Position numbers and translations under genes: made by a program. Shown piece after piece: positions 55,446 to 63,440 of a stretch of DNA of 64,000 nt. The notes under the pieces are model-generated. The model was not told the DNA's origin, did no database searches, and was given only the letters and a program-made list of their open reading frames with translations. Numbering within the stretch: position 1 is the stretch's first letter; each line of letters opens with the position of its first letter. The DNA comes from Acidiferrobacteraceae bacterium (lineage in GTDB: Bacteria > Pseudomonadota > Gammaproteobacteria > Arenicellales > UBA868), in assembly GCA_002724185.1 (NCBI GenBank), contig PBOB01000027.1, positions 1 to 64,000 of the forward strand. Reading direction: 5' to 3'.

Positions 55446-56222
55446 TTATTGATGCGAAGGGGGCCATGGGAAAAATGCACTGGTTCTGTCGCTATATTTT
55501 TTGTATCCCGGCCGACGTTTTTCTATACCATCTTCCATTCTTGTTATGCCGCTGAATCGAAGTAGTAGATATGTCATTAGAATTGGTGCATATATGGTCC
55601 ACCAAGCACCCGACATGAAAGAGAGCAAGTAAAAAGACCAGCCAATGCAAAATTCTCCAAAGTAGTTTGGGTGGCGAGTGTAACGCCATAGTCCAGTCAT
55701 TAGAACTTTATTAGAATGTTCGGCTCGTCGTTGGAAGGTAACTAGTTGTTGATCTGATATAGTTTCAAATATCAGGCCTACCAACCATAAAGTTATCGGG
55801 AATAAGTGAAATACAGATATTCCTTCGTCGGAGCGCGCTACCATATAAATCGGGCTTGATACAACCCACGCAATAAATCCTTGAAACCAGAAGATTACAA
55901 ATATACTCTTCCATTCGAAGCCAGGATTAAAGCGTGTTCTTATCTCCGCATATCGACGATCTTCTTGTTTCCCCCAATTTCGAAATAAGAGATGCAGGAA
56001 TAGACGCGTAGCCCATAAGGTCGTGAGAAGTAAAGCAATCCATGCAACCATGCCACGTTCTGGGCTCGCCAAAAAAGCCAATAGCGCAGCAACCAAAAAG
56101 AATAGAGGCCAAAATAGGTCAACGATTGCTACGTTGTGCTGATGCCAACTTAATAGCCATGCAAACAGTCCAATGACTAAGATGACCGCTAAAATCGTAA
56201 AAGGGTGTCCGATACTTAACAC
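55446..56222 (-). CDS. DUF1295/steroid 5-alpha reductase-like membrane protein
   Basis: A 258-residue integral membrane protein (about six to seven helices) of the DUF1295/3-oxo-5-alpha-steroid 4-dehydrogenase fold. The C-terminal signature YTRHPNYFGEFCIGWSFYLLS is diagnostic, and the same motif occurs in isoprenylcysteine methyltransferases and sterol reductases. It is first in the minus-strand lipid operon. Reduction of a polyunsaturated or conjugated lipid is possible, but no substrate is known. Its promoter lies in the 240-nt gap upstream. Confidence 0.88.
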   Translation of the reverse strand: MLSIGHPFTILAVILVIGLFAWLLSWHQHNVAIVDLFWPLFFLVAALLAFLASPERGMVAWIALLLTTLWATRLFLHLLFRNWGKQEDRRYAEIRTRFNPGFEWKSIFVIFWFQGFIAWVVSSPIYMVARSDEGISVFHLFPITLWLVGLIFETISDQQLVTFQRRAEHSNKVLMTGLWRYTRHPNYFGEFCIGWSFYLLSFMSGAWWTIYAPILMTYLLLRFSGITRMEDGIEKRRPGYKKYSDRTSAFFPWPPSHQ

Positions 56223-56260
56223 GTTAGGCGTCTAATGAATTAGCTGTGTAGATGCGCGAC

Positions 56261-56266
56261 ATTATA
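56261..56266 (-). promoter_or_regulatory. -10 hexamer of the lipid operon promoter
   Basis: ATTATA on the plus strand reads TATAAT on the minus strand, 39 nt before the DUF1295 start. The expected -35 region, 16-18 nt upstream, is poor (AACTGT or similar), pointing to an activator. Two identical upstream 8-mers at 56301-56308 and 56335-56342 would lie about -50 and -85. Seen in sequence; assignment is inferred. Confidence 0.5.
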
Positions 56267-56300
56267 AATTTTGTTGGTGTGAACAGTTTGTGATAAGACA

Positions 56301-56342
56301 GTCGCATTCTGGTGATTATATAAACGGATTAACTGTCGCATT
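56301..56342 (-). repeat. Direct repeats GTCGCATT upstream of the lipid operon
   Basis: The 8-mer GTCGCATT occurs at 56301-56308 and 56335-56342 on the plus strand, 34 bp apart (about three helical turns) and in the same orientation. They lie between the convergent end of the glutathione peroxidase gene and the DUF1295 start, just upstream of a TATAAT. They could bind a regulator such as the response regulator encoded at 58276-58980, but that link is speculative. Confidence 0.5.
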
Positions 56343-56462
56343 GTTCATTATTTGCGTCAATATTCAAACTTATATATATTGGGATAGCTTTGTCTTGATT
56401 AACGCCCTTCGTAGCTGATACTACGTCATTCCATTAAGTTTTCTGATTTTTTTGGCAGTCAG

Positions 56463-56969
56463 TCAAGCTGAAAATTTAGTGTCGAGTGCTTTGATTATGA
56501 ATGATTCAAGAGTCTTTGGCTGGCAACTAGGGCTATGTCGAGAGAGTACAGTACCGTCAGCCCCAATAAGGAATTTAGTGAAATTCCACTTTATACTATT
56601 TGTACCTAGTAACCCCCTCTGTGCCGCTTTTAGTTGCTGATAAAGCGGATGCGTATTTGAACCATTCACATCAATTTTTGAAAATACTGGGAAGGATACA
56701 TGGTAGTGAGTATCACAAAATTTTCTAATTGACTGGTTGTCACCGGGCTCTTGAGCTCCAAATTGATTGCAAGGGAATCCGAGCACCGAGAATCCTTGGT
56801 TTCTATACTGATTGTAGAGCATCTGAAGTCCCTGGTATTGTGGTGTGTATCCACATCGACTTGCTGTATTGACGATCAAAAGTACTATTCCGCGAAACGC
56901 TTTAAGATCACGTTCGTTACTGTGAATATCCACTACTATGGTGTTGTAATTAATTCGCATCGATTTCAA
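56463..56969 (-). CDS. Glutathione peroxidase family protein (Cys type)
   Basis: Thioredoxin-fold peroxidase of 168 residues. The peroxidatic Cys39 is in NTASRCGYTPQ (Cys, not selenocysteine), Gln73 in FGAQEPG and Trp in IKWNFTKF complete the catalytic set. Also visible is LGFPCNQF with a second Cys at 67. Such proteins usually use thioredoxin and reduce hydroperoxides, including lipid hydroperoxides. It is 24 nt downstream of the histidine kinase gene on the minus strand and likely in that transcript. Confidence 0.9.
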   Translation of the reverse strand: MKSMRINYNTIVVDIHSNERDLKAFRGIVLLIVNTASRCGYTPQYQGLQMLYNQYRNQGFSVLGFPCNQFGAQEPGDNQSIRKFCDTHYHVSFPVFSKIDVNGSNTHPLYQQLKAAQRGLLGTNSIKWNFTKFLIGADGTVLSRHSPSCQPKTLESFIIKALDTKFSA

Positions 56970-56993
56970 TATGAGAGTGCTGGATGGTCATTT

Positions 56994-58283
56994 TTAATTA
57001 GATTCAAACAACAAAGTCACAATAGTTCCATCTCCTTTTTTGCTTTCGACCAAAATATCCCATCCAAATCGATCAGCGAGTTTTCTCGCGATAGTCATTC
57101 CAATACCATGCCCAGGATTTTTTTGATTTAATCCTCGGTAGTGCGCGTTGAATACCTGGGCGATCTCGTCAGACGACATTCCCACTCCTGTATCCTTAAT
57201 AACAATACCGTTATGAATAGTTTTGACCAGAATATAGCCGTGATTCGTATAATTGGCAGCATTTCTCAGTAGGTTTCCAAGAACCCCTGATAGAATTTTC
57301 TCATTAGTAATAGTGTTAACCTGAATGTTTAGGTCAAGCTTGACATCTACACGTTGTTTATCGATAAGAGGTTCAATTAGTTCAATTTCAGTTAGTGTAG
57401 CTTGATTGATTGATACTTGTTCTAGTTGTAGATTGTCCTCCATCTGTCTCGAAATTAGCAGAAAGGTTTCTATCAGGTTTGTCATATTCTCTGATGCTCT
57501 TTTAATTCTACTAATTGAATTTCTTGCGCTATCGCTAATATTGGAGTCCTGCGCCAAAAGATCACAAGCAATAGTAATTACTGTGAGTGGAGTTCGGAGT
57601 TCGTGGCTGACGTTGCGAGTGAACTCTCTTTCTCTTGTTACGAAATTCTCGATTCTCTCAATTAGACCATTAAGAGCAGCACTGAGACTGATTATTTCTT
57701 GATCTACATCATCAGGAAGTTTGTGAACTTCGAAATCAGAGCTATCCAGCGTCTCAAGAGTCAAGCCCTCGACTTTTTTTGCAAGCACCACCACTGGCGA
57801 GACGGAGCTTCTAAATAGCCGATACCCAACAAATAGCGAGCCATAAATAGCAAATAAAAGGAGTCCCAGAGGCGCGAGACCAAAAAGGAGCGCGAGCTCC
57901 TGGACTTGTCCAGCATTAAACACAAGTAACAAGTTTTCACCATTCTGCTGTGTAACTAGTGCAACAGAATGTTCTCTACCAGACGCGAACTCATGAAAAC
58001 CTAAATCGAGGCCTCGCAGAGGAATTGGCAGGTCACTATCATCTCGATTCGAATACCTATATCCTTTGAGATTTTTTGTATCAGGCAGCGAAAAAGCAGG
58101 ATCATATTTCCGTTTGTCCCAGTAGTGGCTGGCCTCAGTAGTTAATGCTTCTTTAACAAGTACGTCTTCAATTATCCAGTCAGCGGCAAAGATTCCAAGA
58201 ATAACTGCTATCGCCACAAGACCAAGATGAAGCGCTAGTGCCCGCCCAAATCGACGGGCGATCCCCATTTTTGCATTAAGCAT
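56994..58283 (-). CDS. Sensor histidine kinase of a two-component system
   Basis: Membrane sensor of about 429 residues. Two transmembrane segments (about 14-31 and 150-170 from the chosen start) flank a periplasmic sensor region, then a HAMP linker, the H-box VSHELRTPLTVI with the phospho-acceptor His, and the ATPase domain (N-box NLLRNAANY, G1 IKDTGVGM, G2 GHGIGMTIARKLADRFG). ATG 58283 is chosen because it overlaps the response regulator stop by 8 nt; an ATG at 58352 would give a longer, less likely start. The stimulus is unknown, but GPx and lipid genes nearby point to oxidative stress. Confidence 0.9.
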   Translation of the reverse strand: MLNAKMGIARRFGRALALHLGLVAIAVILGIFAADWIIEDVLVKEALTTEASHYWDKRKYDPAFSLPDTKNLKGYRYSNRDDSDLPIPLRGLDLGFHEFASGREHSVALVTQQNGENLLLVFNAGQVQELALLFGLAPLGLLLFAIYGSLFVGYRLFRSSVSPVVVLAKKVEGLTLETLDSSDFEVHKLPDDVDQEIISLSAALNGLIERIENFVTREREFTRNVSHELRTPLTVITIACDLLAQDSNISDSARNSISRIKRASENMTNLIETFLLISRQMEDNLQLEQVSINQATLTEIELIEPLIDKQRVDVKLDLNIQVNTITNEKILSGVLGNLLRNAANYTNHGYILVKTIHNGIVIKDTGVGMSSDEIAQVFNAHYRGLNQKNPGHGIGMTIARKLADRFGWDILVESKKGDGTIVTLLFESN

Positions 58284-58980
58284 CTGGGTCATATATACGA
58301 TAGCCTTGTCCTGGGATCGTGTGCAGCAAGGTTTTTGAGAACGGCCGATCAACCAGTTTTCTTAAGTTGTACAGATGGCTACGAAGAGCGTCACTGTCAG
58401 GGGGTAAATCGCCCCATATAGCCTGTTCAATTTTCTTTCGAGATACGAGGTTCGGTGAATCTTTCATCAAAATCTCGAGTAATTTGTAGCCAACAGGAGA
58501 CAAATTTAGGGAGTGGCCATCACGCATCACGACAAATTTGGATGTATCAAAGGTAAGCGCACCCACCTGCAGAAGTTCTCTATTGTTAATACCCCCGCGA
58601 GCTCTTCTTATTAGCGCTCGTATCCTAGCTTCTAGCTCTGAAACTTCAAATGGCTTAACCATATAGTCATCCGCGCCAGCGTCAAGCCCTACTATTTTGT
58701 CTTCCAGTGTATCTCGCGCTGTGAGCATAAGTACTGGGGTAGTCTTCCCTGGTTCGTCACGCAGTCTTCTGCATATTTCTAGACCATCAAGTTTTGGCAA
58801 CATCAGGTCAAGAATTATTGCGTCGTAGTAGTTTTCCGTAGCTAACCTCATTCCAATCATGCCATCAGGCGCGTAATCGAGGATGTATCCCTTGTGTTCT
58901 AAATACTCAAAGAGCATTTCTGCAATATCCTGATGATCCTCAATTAGCAAGAGGCTGCCCGAATGATTATTTCTGTTCAT
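58276..58980 (-). CDS. OmpR/PhoB-family response regulator
   Basis: A 234-residue regulator with an N-terminal receiver (phospho-acceptor Asp in YDAIILDLMLPKLDGLEI, conserved Lys in DDYMVKPFEVSELEAR) and a C-terminal winged-helix DNA-binding domain (about 130-230, LNLSPVGYKLLEILM, RSHLYNLRKLVDRPF). It is the first gene of the regulator-kinase-GPx run. It may bind direct repeats upstream of its targets, such as those at 56301-56342. Confidence 0.92.
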   Translation of the reverse strand: MNRNNHSGSLLLIEDHQDIAEMLFEYLEHKGYILDYAPDGMIGMRLATENYYDAIILDLMLPKLDGLEICRRLRDEPGKTTPVLMLTARDTLEDKIVGLDAGADDYMVKPFEVSELEARIRALIRRARGGINNRELLQVGALTFDTSKFVVMRDGHSLNLSPVGYKLLEILMKDSPNLVSRKKIEQAIWGDLPPDSDALRSHLYNLRKLVDRPFSKTLLHTIPGQGYRIYDPDA

Positions 58981-59343
58981 ACATAAAGCCTGTTATCCCA
59001 ACCGCTAAACGTAATTTGCATAAGCATTCGTGAATTTGCCGTGAATAGAAGTAGTTTACGATTCTATTATTTTAGAGCCTCAATCAAACATCTAAGAATT
59101 TCAGAACTATCAGCAAGAGTTAGAATCACTAGATCATTGGGCCTAGTTAGGTTTTCATCAGGTCATCACACTCGGCGGTCATGATAGCATAGTAGCTCCT
59201 AGAGCTATTTTGTCCCTACGATGTAGACGGATCCTATTGATTCGGGCCTTGTTGTTTCCTACATTATAGAAAATAATATCGGTGCCTTGTCCCGATTTAA
59301 GACAAAATACTACGTCTGAATTGTAGGAACAGTTTACGATCAG
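58981..59343. other. Divergent intergenic region of 363 nt
   Basis: Lies between the response regulator (minus) and SDR (plus) genes. No coding frame of note was found. One short hairpin (TTGTC-N9-GACAA, 59287-59305) and a twice-occurring 10-mer AGTTTACGAT (59053-59062 and 59331-59340) were noticed, without clear meaning. Promoters for both sides must be here. Confidence 0.45.
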
Positions 59344-60069
59344 ATGGCTGATCTACTAACAAGAAAATTTATGAATAAGAATTGCGTAATTGCTGGGGTT
59401 GGTTCTGGAAACGGTGCATCTTTCGCACGAAGATTTGCTATGTCGGGTTACCGGGTAGCAATGTTAGCTAGAACGAAGGATTATATTGCTAATTTAAGTA
59501 AAGAAATTCCAAATAGCTATGCAGTGACGTGTGACATGAGAGATCCCGCTGCTGTTATCAGCTCATTTAGGCAAATCAAAGAAGCTATTGGTAGTGCGAA
59601 CGTTTTAGTTTACAACGCAGGCTCAGGAGACTGGTCTGGCATAGAAGATACAACTGCCGATAATTTTGAGTCTTCTTGGAGGACAAATACATTGGGCCTA
59701 CTAGTCGCTGCTCAACAGGTTCTTCCAGATATGAAGAAAGCTGGTCGGGGAGATATTGTGGTGATTGGGGCAACAGCATCTTTACGAGGCGGCGCTAACA
59801 CAACTGGCTTTGCATCAGCGAAGGCTGCACAGAGAAGTTTGTCGCAGTCGCTAGCTAGAGGACTAGGACCGATTGGCATTCATGTAAGTTATGTCGTTAT
59901 TGATGGTATTATTGATATTGACCGAACACGTGCACGGATGCCGGATCAACCAGATGAATTCTTTCTGAAGCCAGATGCTATCGCCGAAACAGTTTATACA
60001 CTTACCGAGCAGCACCCATCTGCTTGGTCTTTTGAAATTGACCTGCGTCCACATGTTGAAAAATGGTAG
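59344..60069 (+). CDS. Atypical short-chain dehydrogenase/reductase (active-site Tyr replaced)
   Basis: A 241-residue Rossmann protein with nucleotide motif AGVGSGNGASFARRF (about 17-31), NAG at 91-93 and a K160 in FASAKAAQRSL. The catalytic Tyr position is F156, and the Ser position is in the ATASLRGG segment (Ala/Thr/Ser). The subfamily with GATASLRGG and FxxAKxA is widespread but its reaction is unclear. ATG 59371 is an alternative start. It stands alone, divergent from the two-component genes. Confidence 0.8.
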   Translation: MADLLTRKFMNKNCVIAGVGSGNGASFARRFAMSGYRVAMLARTKDYIANLSKEIPNSYAVTCDMRDPAAVISSFRQIKEAIGSANVLVYNAGSGDWSGIEDTTADNFESSWRTNTLGLLVAAQQVLPDMKKAGRGDIVVIGATASLRGGANTTGFASAKAAQRSLSQSLARGLGPIGIHVSYVVIDGIIDIDRTRARMPDQPDEFFLKPDAIAETVYTLTEQHPSAWSFEIDLRPHVEKW

Positions 60070-60098
60070 CGCAGCAGGCAGCCGAAGTGCGATGGGTG

Positions 60099-60539
60099 TT
60101 ACGTTTTGATCTCGTCTCCCACATGAAGTACTCCATTGTCAAGAATTTCACAGCATAGGCCGCCTCTATGGGTTAGCTGTTTAACTAATCCATCGAGTTG
60201 AAGTCTATTTTGGAGGGAGCCACAAGGTTCACATAGTTCGTGGGCCCGCAACCGGATCTTTCCTACGGAAAACTCTGATCCAAGCAAATTATTTAGCCTT
60301 ATGTTCTGTGTAACCAAATTGCGTCGAAACATTTCATAGGTAAGACTGGCTCCAGTCAGTCGATTAACGTCATCAATTACCTCAGACTCGATTAAAGTGA
60401 TTTGTCTCTCTCGAGGCGTGTCTAAGCTACAATATCTATCACTATCGATCCCTTGTTGAGCCAATATTCTTGCTTGATCTACAGTAATCGTCTGGCCACT
60501 CTTTTCTTGAGCGACGCAGATCAATTTTATGGATGCCAT
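60099..60539 (-). CDS. MOSC domain protein
   Basis: A 146-residue MOSC-domain protein related to YiiM and the C-terminal domain of MoCo sulfurase. Typical elements are QITLIESEVIDDVNR, RRNLVTQNIRLNNLLGSEFSVG and a Cys-bearing HELCEPCGSL at the putative molybdopterin site. Members reduce N-hydroxylated compounds or handle sulfur. It is 33 nt downstream of a cupin gene on the same strand. Confidence 0.85.
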   Translation of the reverse strand: MASIKLICVAQEKSGQTITVDQARILAQQGIDSDRYCSLDTPRERQITLIESEVIDDVNRLTGASLTYEMFRRNLVTQNIRLNNLLGSEFSVGKIRLRAHELCEPCGSLQNRLQLDGLVKQLTHRGGLCCEILDNGVLHVGDEIKT

Positions 60540-60572
60540 TAGGTGTCTCCTTATCTTTGAATTCTATCTTTA

Positions 60573-60965
60573 CTAGAACTCTGCGGTCGTTGTTTCAAAA
60601 GTAGCTGGTGAAGTAATCTCAATCAGTTCCAGGTCATCGGAGCATTCCAATTCATTATGTATTATTCCAGGAGGTTGCAAGCAGCAATCGCCCTTACTAA
60701 ACCTAAATTCACCATGGTCTCTGTATATAAATTTAATCCAACCGTTTAATACATAGATCATCTGAAAGTCGAGTTCATGTATATGTATCCCCGTGCTAGG
60801 AAATGTTCCGACTGGCTTTTTTACTCGGATAACATGGGCATTAAATGAGCCACTTGTCGCCCTATTGATGCCAAGATCCCTATATTCAAAGAATGGTCTG
60901 AGGCCGGGCTCCCATCTGGCATCCCGAGATAGGCTAACCTTAAAGTCATGATGTAATGTTTCCAT
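60573..60965 (-). CDS. Cupin domain protein
   Basis: A 130-residue single-domain cupin. The metal-binding motifs are HIHELDFQMIYVLNGWI (motif 1) and CCLQPPGIIHNELECSDDLELIEI (motif 2, with the distal His). The function may be a small dioxygenase or isomerase or a regulatory sensor; no family closer than the cupin fold is recognised. Between a MOSC gene and an adenine-deaminase-like gene, spacing 33 and 26 nt, suggesting one transcript. Confidence 0.8.
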   Translation of the reverse strand: METLHHDFKVSLSRDARWEPGLRPFFEYRDLGINRATSGSFNAHVIRVKKPVGTFPSTGIHIHELDFQMIYVLNGWIKFIYRDHGEFRFSKGDCCLQPPGIIHNELECSDDLELIEITSPATFETTTAEF

Positions 60966-60991
60966 ATTTAGCGTTTACCTAATATGTAGAG

Positions 60992-61999
60992 TTAAACGAT
61001 CAACTGATTAATTTCGGCAAGTAAAGCTGTTTTTCGGGATTCCGAAGCAAAAGAGGCTTGAATTGACTGCTTTGCATACAGTAGTAAATCGCTGATACTT
61101 AAATTAAATGCTTGATACACTGCTGCATAATTATCATTTATATATCCATCAAAATAGGCTGGATCATCAGAGTTGATAGTGATGCAAAGCCCAGCCTCAG
61201 ATAGCTTGAGTATATTGTGTTGCGACATTGAACTAAAAACCTTAAGCTTTATGTTAGACAGAGGACAAACTGTTAGTGGGGTTTGGCTCAAACGAAGTTT
61301 CTCTACTAACAAAGGATCTTCGAGGCAACGCACGCCGTGATCTATACGGTCGACTTTCAATATATCTAGGGCTTCCCATATATATTCTGGCGGTCCTTCT
61401 TCCCCTGCATGAGCTACAGTGCGAAGGCCGATACTTCGCGCTTTTTCAAAGACTTCGAGAAAATTGATTGGGGGGAAACTTAATTCCGACGAATCAAGGC
61501 CAACTCCGATGATTCCATTCTTATAGGCTAAAGCAGTCTCTAGAGTATTTAGAGCAGATGTTGGAGGTAGGTGTCGGAGGAAGCATAAGATTAATTCTGA
61601 AGAAATGCCTAAATATTTTTCGCCATCCATTAGGGCAGCATGGATGCCGTCAACTACCACCTCATAGGGTATTCCACGTTCAGTGTGACTTTGGGGATCA
61701 AAAAATATTTCTGTATGCCGGACGGAGTCACTCGCTGCTCTTTGAAGATATGCGAATGTAAGGTCAAAAAAATCTTCTTCTGTATGAAGAACAGTAATGC
61801 CCTGATAGTAGATATCAAGGAATGATTGCAAATTTTCAAATTTGTAAGCGGAGTTGGTGTCCTCCAGGGTTGTCCATGGTAGTCGGACGTGGTTACGATC
61901 CGCCAAAGACATCATCATTTCGGGTTCCAAGGTTCCTTCAATGTGCAGATGCAACTCAGTTTTTGGCAACTCCCGTAGAAATTTATTGATGTCTTCCAT
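60992..61999 (-). CDS. Adenine/adenosine deaminase family enzyme
   Basis: A 335-residue TIM-barrel purine deaminase. Zinc ligands H17, H19 (ELHLHIEG), H197 (HAGEEGPPEYIWEALD) and D278 (SDDP), and catalytic E200. The HAGEEGPPEY and DRIDHGVRC pattern is characteristic of bacterial adenine deaminases of this fold rather than of E. coli adenosine deaminase. It likely deaminates adenine to hypoxanthine in purine salvage. Together with the nucleoside hydrolase at 18765 it could supply purine breakdown, though the genes are not linked. Confidence 0.85.
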   Translation of the reverse strand: MEDINKFLRELPKTELHLHIEGTLEPEMMMSLADRNHVRLPWTTLEDTNSAYKFENLQSFLDIYYQGITVLHTEEDFFDLTFAYLQRAASDSVRHTEIFFDPQSHTERGIPYEVVVDGIHAALMDGEKYLGISSELILCFLRHLPPTSALNTLETALAYKNGIIGVGLDSSELSFPPINFLEVFEKARSIGLRTVAHAGEEGPPEYIWEALDILKVDRIDHGVRCLEDPLLVEKLRLSQTPLTVCPLSNIKLKVFSSMSQHNILKLSEAGLCITINSDDPAYFDGYINDNYAAVYQAFNLSISDLLLYAKQSIQASFASESRKTALLAEINQLIV

Positions 62000-62108
62000 A
62001 TTCTCTATTGCAATTGGGCTGACAAGAGTGCAGTCTACGCAATGCTAAATAATATAACAATCTAGTCGATAGGCGCAGTATGAGCGTAATTTCAAAGGGA
62101 GAATTGTA

Positions 62109-63221
62109 ATGGTAGCCAGTCGGGCCGCAGTAGCTCATAAGGCCGGTGAACCCCTTGCGATTGAGACAGTCCAAGTTAGCGGGCCTCGCGAGGGTGAAGT
62201 ACTAGTAGAAATAAGGGCTACAGGAATTTGTCACACTGATGCATTTACATTATCTGGCGCAGATCCCGAAGGCCTTTTCCCTTCAATTCTGGGGCATGAA
62301 GGTGCAGGCATTGTTGTGGATATTGGTCCTGGAGTAACTAGCGTGGCTAAAGGAGATCATGTTATCCCACTTTATACTCCCGAATGTCGAGAGTGCGCAT
62401 ATTGTACCTCGGGACGAACTAATCTTTGCCAAGCAATACGAGATACTCAGGGTCGAGGCCTAATGCCTGATGAAAGTAGTCGGTTCTCATTGAGTGGTAA
62501 GTCGTTATTCCACTATATGGGAACTTCGACATTTTCTAATTTTACTGTTCTTCCTGCAATTGCTGTCGCAAAAATTCGAAAAGACGCCCCTTTCGATAAA
62601 GTGTGTTATATCGGCTGCGGTGTAACCACGGGACTTGGCGCCGTTATAAATACAGCCAAGGTCGAAGCCGGCGCGAATGTGATTGTGTTCGGCCTGGGTG
62701 GCATTGGGTTAAATGTGGTTCAGGGTGCGCGCTTGGTTGGTGCCGATATGATCGTTGGTGTGGATACCAATAGTGATCGCGAGGCATTAGCTGCTCGTTT
62801 TGGAATGACGCACTTTGTCAATCCAAAAGAAATTGGCGAAGAATTAGTTGAATACTTGGTTGGTTTAACAAATGGTGGCGCGGATTATACTTTTGAGTGC
62901 GTTGGAAATGTTGATACTATGCGCCAAGCCTTAGAAAGTTGTCATAAAGGCTGGGGCGAAAGTACGATTATCGGTGTCGCACCCGCTGGAGCAGAGATCT
63001 CGACTCGTCCCTTCCAATTAGTTACTGGACGTGTTTGGCGTGGGACAGCATTTGGCGGTGCTCGTGGTCGAACCGATGTGCCAAAAATCGTGGATTGGTA
63101 TATGGAAGGAAAAATAGATATCGATAGTCTAATTACTCATACTATGGAATTGGATGAAATTAACAGTGCGTTTAAATTGATGCATGAAGGTAAATCAATA
63201 CGAAGCGTTGTTACTTACTAG
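62109..63221 (+). CDS. frmA: Class III alcohol dehydrogenase / S-(hydroxymethyl)glutathione dehydrogenase
   Basis: Zinc medium-chain dehydrogenase of 370 residues oxidising S-hydroxymethylglutathione (the formaldehyde adduct) to S-formylglutathione, and reducing S-nitrosoglutathione. It has the class III start ([18 protein letters not shown]), the catalytic [12 protein letters not shown], structural zinc Cys cluster ([17 protein letters not shown]) and the [21 protein letters not shown] motif. The length and motifs are full. No S-formylglutathione hydrolase gene follows in the window. The formaldehyde role fits the methyl-metabolism genes elsewhere in the window. Confidence 0.96.
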   Translation: MVASRAAVAHKAGEPLAIETVQVSGPREGEVLVEIRATGICHTDAFTLSGADPEGLFPSILGHEGAGIVVDIGPGVTSVAKGDHVIPLYTPECRECAYCTSGRTNLCQAIRDTQGRGLMPDESSRFSLSGKSLFHYMGTSTFSNFTVLPAIAVAKIRKDAPFDKVCYIGCGVTTGLGAVINTAKVEAGANVIVFGLGGIGLNVVQGARLVGADMIVGVDTNSDREALAARFGMTHFVNPKEIGEELVEYLVGLTNGGADYTFECVGNVDTMRQALESCHKGWGESTIIGVAPAGAEISTRPFQLVTGRVWRGTAFGGARGRTDVPKIVDWYMEGKIDIDSLITHTMELDEINSAFKLMHEGKSIRSVVTY

Positions 63222-63270
63222 TTGTTATCTGATAAGTGTTCTTATTCTGGATAAATTACGAGCAACGTCA

Positions 63271-63438
63271 CTAGTCCCTCGTACTCTTTTTTTGATCTGA
63301 GCGTGAAGGTGTTCGGTGCCAATTTAGTTTATTATTTCTTTTTCTTTGGGCTGCGTTTGCTCGATACCTACCAAAAAATAAAAAGATAGCGATGCCAGCT
63401 AGAGCTAAACCACCAAAGAATATCTCATTAATCCCCAA
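63271..63438 (-). CDS. 55-residue single-helix membrane peptide
   Basis: Starts at TTG 63438, 2 nt after the stop of the Bax-inhibitor gene on the same strand, with AAGGAG 9 nt upstream inside the 3' end of that gene. The product has one hydrophobic helix (about 5-22, IFFGGLALAGIAIFLFFG) and a long basic tail rich in Arg, Lys and Asn. The good ribosome site and spacing support translation, perhaps coupled to the Bax-inhibitor gene. I do not recognise a family. Confidence 0.6.
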   Translation of the reverse strand: MGINEIFFGGLALAGIAIFLFFGRYRANAAQRKRNNKLNWHRTPSRSDQKKSTRD

Positions 63439-63440
63439 CT

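Noticed and set aside
50381-56222. ChrR/RpoE-type control of the lipid operon
   Set aside because: No ECF sigma factor or anti-sigma gene lies in the window, and the promoter has a sigma-70-like -10, so the alphaproteobacterial control was not assumed.
59053-59340. 10-mer AGTTTACGAT occurring twice in one intergenic region
   Set aside because: Spacing of about 278 bp and AT-rich context give no regulatory logic; likely chance.
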